A stretch of DNA of 39,587 nucleotides from Pirellula sp. (GTDB lineage: Bacteria; Planctomycetota; Planctomycetia; Pirellulales; Pirellulaceae), in assembly GCA_021736575.1 (NCBI GenBank), contig JAIPFP010000026.1, positions 1-39,587 on the forward strand, written 5' to 3'. Under the pieces are notes generated by a model. That model was given only the letters and a program-made list of their open reading frames with translations, did not search any database and was not told the DNA's origin. The position numbers and the translations under genes were made by a program. Position 1 is the stretch's first letter, and each line of letters begins with the position of its first letter. This document shows, one piece after another, positions 16,985 through 24,961 of the stretch.

Positions 16985-18100
16985 ATGAATAGCATCATCG
17001 ATGCAGAAGGAACGATGAATCGGGACGAGGAGCAACTTTGGTTCCGTAATGGAACCATCATACTCATCGTCTTCTTTGTGTTGTGCGGGGGTGGGTTGGC
17101 CTGGTCGCAGTGGAGTGTCAAACGCGCTGAACGTCTGGAAGAGAGATTTTGGTTGTCTCCCAATGAGCCGGATCCTTTCGTAACTGCTGCCGAAATCGCG
17201 GATACTCAAGACGCAACGCAAGTTTCTGTCGGAATCTACTTGGAACGCATTCCAAGTCTCTCGATGAAGGAGACGGTTTGGACCGTGGTTTTCGATGTCT
17301 GGTTTCGTTGGCGCGGACCTTCCGCTAGCCCTGCCGAAAATCTGGTCGTTGTCAATGGTTCAATCGAGTCAAAGGAAAGACAAGCGGAACACCATGACGG
17401 AGAAGACCACTACGAACGTTATCAAATTGAAGCAAAAATCACAAAGTCCTTTTCGATCAAGCGATTCCCTCTCGACGAACATCTACTTTTGCTCGCATTA
17501 GAAAACGGCGAATCGGTCCGACAAAGAATGGTGTTTGTTCCCGACATAGAGAACTCCAACACGAGTTCGCGTGTGAATATTCCAGGCTACGTCCTTTCGA
17601 ATTGGAGTTTGTTCGAAAAACCCCACTCGTATAAATCAACACGCGGTGATCCTCGACTCATTAACGGAAGCAAATCGACCTTCTCTCAAATTCGCTTTGG
17701 CTTAACTTTGGATCGATCGGGGTGGGGACTGTACTGGAAAATGTTTCAGGCCCTGTACATCGCGGTTGCGATCGCCTTTTTATCATGCTTTATCAAACCA
17801 ACAGACGTCGATCCACGATTTGGGCTGGGCGTAGGTGCCTTGTTTGCCGCAGTTGCCAATTCCTATCTTGTGAACAGTTTCGTTCCCGACACGGGTGAAC
17901 TCGCATTGGCGGATGTGGTGAATTTGCTCGGGACTCTGACGATTTTGGTAACTTTGGTCGAGTCAACGTTTTCGCTATACCTGTACGACATCTGCGGCGA
18001 GCAAGCCCTTTCGAAACGCTTGGATCGGATGTCATTCAAGGTCATGCTAGGCGGATTTCTCGGAGCCAATCTCGCATTGATCCTCGCGGCTGCATTGTAG
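16985..18100 (+). CDS. Pentameric ligand-gated ion channel-like membrane protein
   Basis: The 371-aa protein follows the Cys-loop receptor plan. After an N-terminal membrane helix (residues 24-42) comes a beta-rich outer domain (about 78-245), with FSIKRFPLDEHLLLLALENG (156-175) at the place of the Cys-loop FPxDxQ segment; as in known prokaryotic members there are no loop cysteines. LTLDRSGWGLYW leads to M1 (about 252-270). RFGLGVGALFAAVANSYLVN (278-297) matches M2 followed by Val-Pro as in the M2-M3 loop; M3 is about 310-334 and M4 about 352-371. The M1 proline of GLIC/ELIC is missing. Ligand and ion selectivity cannot be read. The ATG at 16985 has AAGGA upstream. The gene stands alone. Confidence 0.6.
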   Translation: MNSIIDAEGTMNRDEEQLWFRNGTIILIVFFVLCGGGLAWSQWSVKRAERLEERFWLSPNEPDPFVTAAEIADTQDATQVSVGIYLERIPSLSMKETVWTVVFDVWFRWRGPSASPAENLVVVNGSIESKERQAEHHDGEDHYERYQIEAKITKSFSIKRFPLDEHLLLLALENGESVRQRMVFVPDIENSNTSSRVNIPGYVLSNWSLFEKPHSYKSTRGDPRLINGSKSTFSQIRFGLTLDRSGWGLYWKMFQALYIAVAIAFLSCFIKPTDVDPRFGLGVGALFAAVANSYLVNSFVPDTGELALADVVNLLGTLTILVTLVESTFSLYLYDICGEQALSKRLDRMSFKVMLGGFLGANLALILAAAL

Positions 18101-18119
18101 AACAATTGTCCCAATTGTT
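18101..18119 (+). terminator. 19-base perfect hairpin AACAATT-GTCCC-AATTGTT
   Basis: Arms of 7 bases around GTCCC, immediately after the stop codon of the channel-like gene and ending in TTTTG. AT-rich arms make it a weak terminator. A near copy, AACAGTCGTCCCAATTGTT, is at 5050-5068 before the ABC ATPase gene, so it may be a small repeated element and not a dedicated terminator. Confidence 0.35.
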
Positions 18120-18207
18120 TTGCTCTCATTACCGGTAAACACGTTCCTCACAAGCGGTTAGCCAACTCGTATTGCTTTTTTGGGCACGTTTTTCTACAAG
18201 CCAATGC

Positions 18208-18693
18208 ATGCAGGAATACACCATCCAACGAAGCGCTCGACGATGCCACAAGGCAAATCGCCCGTTTGAACCGAACGAGCGGTACTATTCCGTCGTGCTT
18301 CAAAAAGGGAGTGAGTTGGTCCGGCTAGACCTCAGTAAAGAACATTGGAACGGACCACTCGAGGGTACTGTCGGATGGTGGGCGAGCCAAATGCCCGCGA
18401 AACCGACAGGCAAACTCGCCCTTGCACCAACCCAAGTACTCTTGGACGCTCTGGAACGATTGTGTGAACAGCCAGAGGATTGCGAACTCGCATACCTGCT
18501 CTCATTGCTGTTGATCCGTCGGCGTATCCTGACAGAACAAGATGACAACGTTCCCTCGGATGAGGATACGTATCTCCACCTCCACCATGGACAACACGGG
18601 CGAACATTTACGGTCCAAATCTGTCACCCCGATTCTGAAAGTGCCGCACATCTTCAACAAAAATTGATCGAACTGCTTTACAGTGAATCGTAA
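18208..18693 (+). CDS. Hypothetical protein, first gene of the kinase/regulator cluster
   Basis: No named family recognised. The 161-aa product starts MQEYTIQRSARRCHKANRPF, continues with a segment rich in aromatic residues (YYSVVLQKGSELVRLDLSKE, EGTVGWWASQMP) and a helical part LLDALERLCEQ...LAYLLSLLLIRRRIL. It ends in beta-like and helical segments. I recall similar proteins of this size (with GWWxSxMP) in planctomycetes. There is no signal peptide or membrane helix. The ATG at 18208 is used because the conserved-looking part starts there; a start 12 codons upstream is possible. The end overlaps the next gene by 11 bases, indicating translational coupling. Confidence 0.65.
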   Translation: MQEYTIQRSARRCHKANRPFEPNERYYSVVLQKGSELVRLDLSKEHWNGPLEGTVGWWASQMPAKPTGKLALAPTQVLLDALERLCEQPEDCELAYLLSLLLIRRRILTEQDDNVPSDEDTYLHLHHGQHGRTFTVQICHPDSESAAHLQQKLIELLYSES

Positions 18694-19672
18694 CCCGCAG
18701 CATATCTCATCCAAAACGGATAAGCCAAAAGCTCAAACAGCATTGCAATGCTTGGCGATGATCCTGTTAGCGTTTGTCACTTGCGGTGCCACCTGCATTC
18801 CCAAACGAACGATTCCAGATTTTCAGCCTCAGCCGATGTTTGCTGCCCCTCCGACACTCGATCAATTGGTCGAGGTTCTCAATCGAACGCGAAACGTCCA
18901 GTCCCTGCAATCGAACTCGGTTAGCGTGACGCTCAACAACGAACGATCCATCAACACCAACGTTACTTGGGCTCGCGCAAAGAAGTTTCGCATGACCGCA
19001 AGCATTGCCGGCGGAGTGGCTGGAGTCGACATCGGTAGCAATGAGGAAGCGTTTTGGTTGACAATGCGAAATTTTGGTACTACGCCCGAAATGGTTTTTG
19101 CTAGACACGACGAATTCGAATCACAAGTGGAACGTCGCATACTGCCAGTTTCCCCGGTCTGGCTAATCGAGGCCATGGGGATCAGTGAGCTCAATCCAAG
19201 TCAACTTGTGCAAAACCCGATCACCCGCGCCGATGGTTTGGTCGAACTGACGTCATCGGTTCCAAGTCCAATTGGCGCCTATGCTCGAACACTCGTTATC
19301 GATCCGAAATTCGGATACAGCAAACAAGTTTTTCTGCGTGATCCTACAGGCCGACTCGTGGCTAACGCTCAACAGTCCAAGCATCAATACTATCCTTCGA
19401 TTCAAACATCGTTGCCCCATGACATCAAAGTGCAATTGATTCCGGCCGGCGATCCCACTTTGGAATTAGATATTTCCATAGGTGCTTACCTCGTGAACGG
19501 CCTGTCACCCGATGACACATCTCAATTTGCATTACCCAACATGAATGCCTTTCGTGTTCATAATCTTGCTCAACCTCAAACGAGCACTCCACCGACTGTC
19601 GCACCACCTCAATCCAATTATCCACGCAGTTCCTACCGAGGGGTCCCATGGGATGAACGAACGGCTCGATGA
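18683..19672 (+). CDS. Envelope protein, probable lipoprotein with LolA-like beta domain
   Basis: The 329-aa product has an N-terminal export signal (hydrophobic residues about 22-36, ending VTCGATC; either Cys could be the lipid site, but neither is a textbook lipobox). The next 200 residues read VEVLNRTRNVQSLQSNSVSVTLNN...TNVTWARAKKFRMTAS. This alternation is like the outer-membrane-lipoprotein carrier/sorting fold (LolA/LolB-type) found in planctomycete lipoproteins. The last 35 residues are Pro/Ser/Thr-rich. The start is GTG at 18683, inside the preceding gene. Its last base pairs overlap an alternative start of the kinase gene. It may be a sensor partner or cargo protein of the cluster; function not established. 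Confidence 0.6.
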   Translation: MNRNPQHISSKTDKPKAQTALQCLAMILLAFVTCGATCIPKRTIPDFQPQPMFAAPPTLDQLVEVLNRTRNVQSLQSNSVSVTLNNERSINTNVTWARAKKFRMTASIAGGVAGVDIGSNEEAFWLTMRNFGTTPEMVFARHDEFESQVERRILPVSPVWLIEAMGISELNPSQLVQNPITRADGLVELTSSVPSPIGAYARTLVIDPKFGYSKQVFLRDPTGRLVANAQQSKHQYYPSIQTSLPHDIKVQLIPAGDPTLELDISIGAYLVNGLSPDDTSQFALPNMNAFRVHNLAQPQTSTPPTVAPPQSNYPRSSYRGVPWDERTAR

Positions 19673-19707
19673 CCGCGATTTGTGTAACGCGAAAAAGGGA
19701 TAAGACG

Positions 19708-21402
19708 ATGGCCAAACTACCGATCCCAAGGCTCTCCACCTGGACGATTCGCAAGAAACTGCTTGTCTCAGTGGTCGTATTGGGAATCGTGGTTGCCGTT
19801 CTCGGATATAGCAGTTTTCGAGGAGTGTATGCCTATCGGGATCTAGCAAACACGCTCAGTAGCCGCGCATCCGAGATGCCCCTTACCACCGAACTGACGC
19901 GAGCCATCGACGAACTTCGGATTGGGTTTCGTCGCCTTGATATCAACCAACCGATGGAGATCAAACAATTCCCCGTGCAGTTTGGCCTAGAAGCACGCCG
20001 TTCCGAACTTCGCTTTCAAGAACAACTCCAACGCGTGCGGCTCGTTTTGGCTCGTTACAAGTGGTGTTTGGAACGTTCTGGCATGGACGATCCCTTTTTA
20101 TCCGATCGGACCGACGAATTCAGAAAGACGTCAGAGCTATCTGAATTGCTCAACATTATTGCCCACAGGCACGGGGATCTCTTGGAGTCGGGTAGCGACG
20201 CATTTGTGGTCGATCAAATGCAGGACATTGAACAGCTTTCTAATCTGGCGCATTTACTGCCTACCAAGCTTACCGAGAAAATGGCGAGCTTTAAGGACGA
20301 GGTTCGATCTCGATATCGGACGTGGATTATCATGGCTTGGAGCAGTGCCTCGTTGGCGGCGATCTTGTTGGTTGGGCTCATTACCTATGCGCGTATCGCT
20401 GTCATAAGACCGTTCAAGGAGTTGCTGGCCGGATCACGCCGCGTTGCCTCAGGCGATTTCTCGCATCGTATTCATGTTGACAGCAAGGATGAATTGGCCG
20501 AGTTGGCGGACGCGATCAACTTGGGGGCAGCGAGTTTTTTGGATATTCAACGCGACCTCAATGAACAAGTGCGAGAACGATCTCAGGAAGTAATCCGCAA
20601 CGAACAATTGGCAAGTGTCGGCTTCCTGGCCGCCGGAGTCGCGCACGAGATCAACAATCCATTGGCCTCCATTGCTTGGAGCGCAGAAGCTCTCGAATCG
20701 CGATTGCATCGGATTCTTCACCCCATTGAATCGACCGACGCAGTGGCGGAACAACCATCCGGATTGGAAGCCGCTCAGGGGGTCGACTTGAACACGCTTC
20801 GAACCTACCTGCGACGCATTCAAGATGAAGCCTTCCGTTGCAAAGGAATTACCGAACGGTTACTTGACTTTTCAAGGCTTGGGACCGACCAACGCAAGCA
20901 ATCGATCGACATGAATGAGGTTGTCCAAGACGTGGTCGGTATGGTACGACACCTTGGTCAATTCCGATCTCAGAAGATCGAATTTCAACCGCGACCGATG
21001 CCCATGATCGCTTGGGCAAGTCCACAAGAAATGAAACAGGTCATTCTGAACCTACTCACCAATGCTCTCGAATCCTTGGATCCTGGCCGCAACGATGGAT
21101 TCGTTCGAGTAACGGTCGAGGCGCTGAGCGACTCCGTTCGTTTGATCATCGATGACAACGGTTGCGGCATGTCCGAAGAAGTGCTTCAGCATTTGTTCGA
21201 GCCGTTCTTCACGCGTCGACGCGATGGCCGTGGAACTGGACTCGGACTCCCTATCACCAGCCGCATCATTGCCGACCATGGCGGTCGGATCACTCCCAAA
21301 AGTCAGGGCGCAAATCAAGGCTCTCGCATTGAAGTAGTCTTACCCAGTCAACCCGCTAGCAACTCATCTTATGACACAATCCATGAAAAACTCACAGCAT
21401 AG
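19708..21402 (+). CDS. Membrane sensor histidine kinase, NtrB/AtoS type
   Basis: The 564-aa kinase has TM1 (residues 17-34), an extracytoplasmic domain of about 170 residues, TM2 (206-232) and a HAMP domain (about 233-285). The dimerisation/phosphoacceptor helix is VGFLAAGVAHEINNPLASIA, with His313 as phospho-site. The ATPase domain carries NLLTNALESL (N box), DDNGCGM (G1), LFEPFFTRR (F box) and GTGLGL (G2). The HEINNPL form is typical of kinases paired with NtrC-class regulators. The ATG at 19708 has AAGGGA at proper distance; an ATG at 19669 overlapping the previous stop is the alternative. The regulator gene begins inside its 3' end, so the two are one system. The stimulus is unknown. Confidence 0.9.
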   Translation: MAKLPIPRLSTWTIRKKLLVSVVVLGIVVAVLGYSSFRGVYAYRDLANTLSSRASEMPLTTELTRAIDELRIGFRRLDINQPMEIKQFPVQFGLEARRSELRFQEQLQRVRLVLARYKWCLERSGMDDPFLSDRTDEFRKTSELSELLNIIAHRHGDLLESGSDAFVVDQMQDIEQLSNLAHLLPTKLTEKMASFKDEVRSRYRTWIIMAWSSASLAAILLVGLITYARIAVIRPFKELLAGSRRVASGDFSHRIHVDSKDELAELADAINLGAASFLDIQRDLNEQVRERSQEVIRNEQLASVGFLAAGVAHEINNPLASIAWSAEALESRLHRILHPIESTDAVAEQPSGLEAAQGVDLNTLRTYLRRIQDEAFRCKGITERLLDFSRLGTDQRKQSIDMNEVVQDVVGMVRHLGQFRSQKIEFQPRPMPMIAWASPQEMKQVILNLLTNALESLDPGRNDGFVRVTVEALSDSVRLIIDDNGCGMSEEVLQHLFEPFFTRRRDGRGTGLGLPITSRIIADHGGRITPKSQGANQGSRIEVVLPSQPASNSSYDTIHEKLTA

Positions 21403-21640
21403 CCAGCTCTCCATTTTATTTGCTGACGACGAAACCTCCTTGCAGGAATTGATGCGAATGGAGTTGCCACATCTCGGGCACCGCGTCACAGTTTGCCCCG
21501 ATGGCTACACGGCTGTCGCTGCGCTCGAACGAGAGTCGTTCGATTGCTTGATCGTCGATTTGGATATGCCGGGCATGAATGGTATCCAAGTTATCGAACG
21601 AGCCGCCACGCTGTCACCTGCTAAGAATCCATCGTCTTGA
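21371..21640 (+). CDS. NtrC-type response regulator, N-terminal receiver fragment
   Basis: This frame encodes the first three beta/alpha units of a receiver domain: LSILFADDE (acid pocket, residues 13-21), LIVDLDMPG with the phospho-acceptor Asp63, and IQVIERAATLSPA. It then runs into a stop. The missing rest of the receiver (IVLTGKQS... to the conserved Lys in YLSKPC) is in the -1 frame and starts right at this stop, in 21637-22776. Both halves are well conserved. They would join as one standard protein if a single base were restored near 21623-21632, for example AAA for AA before GAATCC. ATG at 21371 or 21383; either overlaps the kinase gene. Confidence 0.75.
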   Translation: MTQSMKNSQHSQLSILFADDETSLQELMRMELPHLGHRVTVCPDGYTAVAALERESFDCLIVDLDMPGMNGIQVIERAATLSPAKNPSS

Positions 21641-22776
21641 CAGGCAAGCAATCGCTTGAGTCCGCGGTGGCTGCGTTGCGATTTGGCGTGATCGATTATT
21701 TGAGCAAACCCTGTCGGCTCTCTGAACTGCAGACCCTGCTTCAGCGCGTCGCTGCACGCCGTGCGCTCAAGCGACAATCGGCTGCCATCGATCGCTCAAA
21801 CAACGCTTCACCGTCGGCCTCTCGTCGTTTGATTGGCAGCTCAAAAGCCATGTCCGACGTACTGCAACTCATTCGCAAGGTAGCACCCACACAAAGCACC
21901 GTTTTGATCCGAGGGGAAACCGGTTGTGGGAAAGAGCTTGTGGCCCGTGGCGTCCACGATGAAAGCTTGCGGAAAGATAAAGCGTTCGTTGCAGTCAATT
22001 GCGGAGCGTTGCCGGAGCATTTAATCGAAAGCGAACTGTTCGGCCACAAAAAGGGTTCCTTCACCGGTGCAGACTCTCAGCGAGAAGGACTTTTCGAAGT
22101 GGCCAACGGCGGCTCCATTTTCCTCGATGAAATCGGTGAATTGCCTTTGTCCATGCAAGCAAAGCTTCTGCGAGTATTGGAGAGTGGCGATATTCGGCGG
22201 GTCGGCGATAACCAAACACTTCATGTTGACGTTCGGGTTATCTGCGCAACGCATCGCGATCTGGACAGCATGGTAGAATCCGGAACGTTTCGGGAGGATT
22301 TGATGTTTCGCATCAATACCTTTGAGATTCACGTGCCTGCCCTTCGCGAACGGATGGAAGATGTCATGCCCCTTGCTCGACATCTGTATCTGAGACACCG
22401 ACCCGAACATGCATCGATTGAGAACGTGTTCGCAGACGAAACGATCCAGATACTCAAACAGCACCCTTGGCCGGGAAATGTGAGAGAATTGGCCAATGTG
22501 GTCGAACACGCGACTATCCTATGCGATCATCCACCGATTTTGCCTGAGCACTTGCCTCGCCATTTTTCCGACAAGCGAGTCAAACGCGAAATCAAGGGGG
22601 CGACCAACTCGATCAGCCCACTGAGCCTAAAAGAGATGGAGTTGGTTGCCGTACAAGAAGCTATTCATCGTCATCAAGGAAACAAACCCGCTGCTGCGGA
22701 GGAGTTGGGAATCAGCCTCAAGACGCTTTACAACAAACTCAATCAAAGCGACCTTGCCAACAAGAAGTCAGCGTAG
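21637..22776 (+). CDS. NtrC-type sigma-54 activator, main fragment (half receiver, AAA+, Fis HTH)
   Basis: The 379-aa frame opens with the second half of a receiver (TGKQSLESAVAALRFGVIDY, then YLSKPC with the conserved Lys). Next is a sigma-54-interaction AAA+ domain with GETGCGKE (Walker A, 93-100), GSFTGA (140-145, the sigma-54 contact loop, with Ser for Ala), GGSIFLDEIGE (Walker B) and FREDLMFRIN. It ends in a Fis-type helix-turn-helix (HQGNKPAAAEELGISLKTLY). The nominal TTG start (21637) overlaps the stop of the receiver fragment as TTGA and has no clear ribosome-binding site. It is best read as one regulator gene broken by a frame change, either real or a sequence error. If real, phosphorylation control is probably lost. 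Confidence 0.82.
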   Translation: MTGKQSLESAVAALRFGVIDYLSKPCRLSELQTLLQRVAARRALKRQSAAIDRSNNASPSASRRLIGSSKAMSDVLQLIRKVAPTQSTVLIRGETGCGKELVARGVHDESLRKDKAFVAVNCGALPEHLIESELFGHKKGSFTGADSQREGLFEVANGGSIFLDEIGELPLSMQAKLLRVLESGDIRRVGDNQTLHVDVRVICATHRDLDSMVESGTFREDLMFRINTFEIHVPALRERMEDVMPLARHLYLRHRPEHASIENVFADETIQILKQHPWPGNVRELANVVEHATILCDHPPILPEHLPRHFSDKRVKREIKGATNSISPLSLKEMELVAVQEAIHRHQGNKPAAAEELGISLKTLYNKLNQSDLANKKSA

Positions 22777-22791
22777 TGAATCCTTAGTTGT

Positions 22792-22870
22792 GCGACGCTC
22801 CGCGTCGCAGCATTCAAGACGGCTCCGCGTCGCAGAAATCACGACGGCGGAGCGTTGCGCAACGAAGTTT
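22792..22870 (+). repeat. Short hairpin repeat cluster (family C), copy 2
   Basis: GCGACGCTCCGCGTCGC (22792-22808) is a perfect hairpin. It is followed by ACGGCTCCGCGTCGCAGAA and by the inverted form ACGGCGGAGCGTTGCGCAAC. Layout matches the cluster after dnaK. It lies between the convergent regulator and hydrolase genes, where it may help end transcription. Confidence 0.6.
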
Positions 22871-22886
22871 GGACGCTCCAATAGCA

Positions 22887-24017
22887 TTACAAATGCTTTT
22901 CGACAAACGCCCATGCAGATTCGTCATTGAATTCGTGGCCTCCTTCAAAGACGACATGTTGGAAACGGTCGCTCAAATGCAGTTTCTCGAAATACGCTGC
23001 CGCACGTGGAGCTAGACTCTTCCCTTTTTCGCGATGAGAAGCGTTGTCCTTTGTGCCAGCTTGGATTTGGTGGGCTCTTGGACAAATCAAGGCAACCAAG
23101 TCCGCGTCGTTAAATAAAGTCATGCGATTCATAAATCGGAAGTCGGAAGGGACCGAGAGCTCGTCCTGCTCGTAGCGCCCTTCTTGAACGCCAAAGTAAC
23201 AGCTTGACACAGAGACTTTGATCCGAGTATCGATGGCAGGCGTCACTTGGGCATAGTATCCCCCGTAGGACAGGCCCACCATGCCGATGCGCGACATATC
23301 CACTTCTGGGCGATTGGCTAATTCATCGATCGCATAAGTAATCTTGGCGATCTCGACCGCAGTAATGCTGGTACCGATCAATCGCAATCGATCATCGATC
23401 TGGCGTCGAATATCTTGAGGGTACTCCTCGGCCCGGAACAAGTGCTGAGGCGCATAGACGACGTATCCACGCTTCACCGCACCCCGAACCATGTCGTGAT
23501 AGTTGGCTCCACCATTGAAAAGCGCAACTTCTGGAGATCCACCCCCACCATGCATCGATATCATCAGCGGCGCCTTGCCGCGAATCGACTTTGGAACAAT
23601 GTAAATCCCTTCGGAATGCACGCCAGGCAGCACCGGAATCATGGCTCGATAGTAAATTCCAAGCTGGTCTTCACCCATTTGCGTGAAGGTAGATAACTCC
23701 TTTGGTCGCTGACCGGGAGGTGGGTAGCCTATGGATTCGCAGAATGCCTTGCGAAGCGGCATGGCAGATTGTTCAAAGGCTTGTGAAGACGCGAAGTTCG
23801 GTTGGAAAAGGTCTGCAAAGCGCGTTGTATCTAAAGCCATGCTTTTGATGTACGCATCCAACTCACGAGCTTGCTCGGTGCGTAGCGGATTGGAGTCTGC
23901 AACTTTTTGATTGAAGTAACTCTCCTGCACGTCGCGAACTGGCTGTGCCCGCAAGCTTGCAGTTAGGCTCAATATCGAAGCCAGAATGGCGAAAAATCGT
24001 TGATTGGATGGTCGCAT
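22887..24017 (-). CDS. Secreted alpha/beta hydrolase (esterase/acetyl-xylan-esterase-like)
   Basis: The 376-aa product has a signal peptide (FFAILASILSLTASLRAQ, about residues 7-24). Its alpha/beta hydrolase core has the oxyanion-hole region MISMHGGGGSPE, the nucleophile elbow GLSYGGYY and a C-terminal FEGGHEF carrying the catalytic His. An acid residue is expected between them near the ALICPRAHQIQAGTKD segment. Such enzymes in planctomycetes often act on acylated polysaccharides, but the substrate here is inferred only from family. The ATG at 24017 was chosen over a longer frame because it gives a clean signal peptide and has GAAGGC upstream. It diverges from the NIPSNAP/LamG pair across 139 bases. 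Confidence 0.82.
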   Translation of the reverse strand: MRPSNQRFFAILASILSLTASLRAQPVRDVQESYFNQKVADSNPLRTEQARELDAYIKSMALDTTRFADLFQPNFASSQAFEQSAMPLRKAFCESIGYPPPGQRPKELSTFTQMGEDQLGIYYRAMIPVLPGVHSEGIYIVPKSIRGKAPLMISMHGGGGSPEVALFNGGANYHDMVRGAVKRGYVVYAPQHLFRAEEYPQDIRRQIDDRLRLIGTSITAVEIAKITYAIDELANRPEVDMSRIGMVGLSYGGYYAQVTPAIDTRIKVSVSSCYFGVQEGRYEQDELSVPSDFRFMNRMTLFNDADLVALICPRAHQIQAGTKDNASHREKGKSLAPRAAAYFEKLHLSDRFQHVVFEGGHEFNDESAWAFVEKHL

Positions 24018-24156
24018 CGGGATTGCCTTCAAGTAATAGCGTGTTTCTGTGGTTGATGCCAGTTTCCTTTTCGTGGAGTCTTGCAGTACACTGGTCAGAC
24101 ATGTCAAAACATGCCCTTTCCAATGCAACTTCAACCCCGCCGTTCAGGTGCCAACC

Positions 24157-24957
24157 ATGCAGACTCTGTCTAAAGTCACTCTTCTCGTTGCAGTATGTGC
24201 AACTCTTTTTTCGAATGCAACAGCCCAACAGCCGACTGCAAAGAAAGATGGCAAGCTATACGAGCTGCGTTTCTACACCACGAATCCAGGCAAGCTGCCG
24301 GATCTGCATGCTCGGTTTCGCGATCACACGATGAAGCTATTTGAAAAGCACGGCATGGAGAACATCATCTACTGGAACGTGATCGATGGGGCAGCGAAGA
24401 GCGACGATGATAAAGACAATATGCTCATCTACATTATCGCCCACAAGGACGAAGCTGCCAAAGATGCGTCTTGGAAAGCCTTTATCGCGGACCCTGAGTG
24501 GAAAGCGGTTGCAGCCAAATCCGAGGAAAAGGGCAAGATCTTGGCCAAAGCTCCTAGCGCTATCTTTATGCGAGAGACGGATTTCTCTGCCATCGACGAG
24601 CCCGTCAACAAAAACTCAGATGCCCCCGCGCGACTTTGGGAACTACGGCAATACAACGATGGGCCGGAACGCGTGCCGCATACCGTGGATCGGTTTGGTT
24701 CTGGCGAAAAAGAAATCTTCACCAAGCATGGGATGCAGACAGTCAAGTTTTGGACTGCAACGGACAATAGTGCCTTTATCTATCTGTTAGCCCATAAAGA
24801 TAAAGCATCCTCCGACTCGTCTTGGAAAGGATTCAGAAGCGAGTTTCCTGAGTTCATGAAAAAATATCGCGACTCGCATCCAAATCTTCCGGCGGGTCGT
24901 GGTAGCGGTAATGACGTTCGCTTTCTTGTTCCAACCGACTACTCGCCTCGTAAGTAA
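24157..24957 (+). CDS. Secreted protein with two NIPSNAP domains
   Basis: The 266-aa protein starts with a signal peptide (residues 1-23, cut near ATA-QQ). It contains two ferredoxin-like NIPSNAP units: LYELRFYTTNPGKLPDLHAR...IYWNVIDG and LWELRQYNDGPERVPHTVDR...VKFWTAT. Each is followed by LIYIIAHKDEA...SWKAF or FIYLLAHKDKA...SWKGF. The internal duplication is plain. Function of bacterial NIPSNAP proteins is poorly known. The ATG at 24157 has AGGTG 6 bases upstream. The stop is 4 bases before the LamG gene, so the two are co-translated. Confidence 0.88.
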   Translation: MQTLSKVTLLVAVCATLFSNATAQQPTAKKDGKLYELRFYTTNPGKLPDLHARFRDHTMKLFEKHGMENIIYWNVIDGAAKSDDDKDNMLIYIIAHKDEAAKDASWKAFIADPEWKAVAAKSEEKGKILAKAPSAIFMRETDFSAIDEPVNKNSDAPARLWELRQYNDGPERVPHTVDRFGSGEKEIFTKHGMQTVKFWTATDNSAFIYLLAHKDKASSDSSWKGFRSEFPEFMKKYRDSHPNLPAGRGSGNDVRFLVPTDYSPRK

Positions 24958-24961
24958 CACC

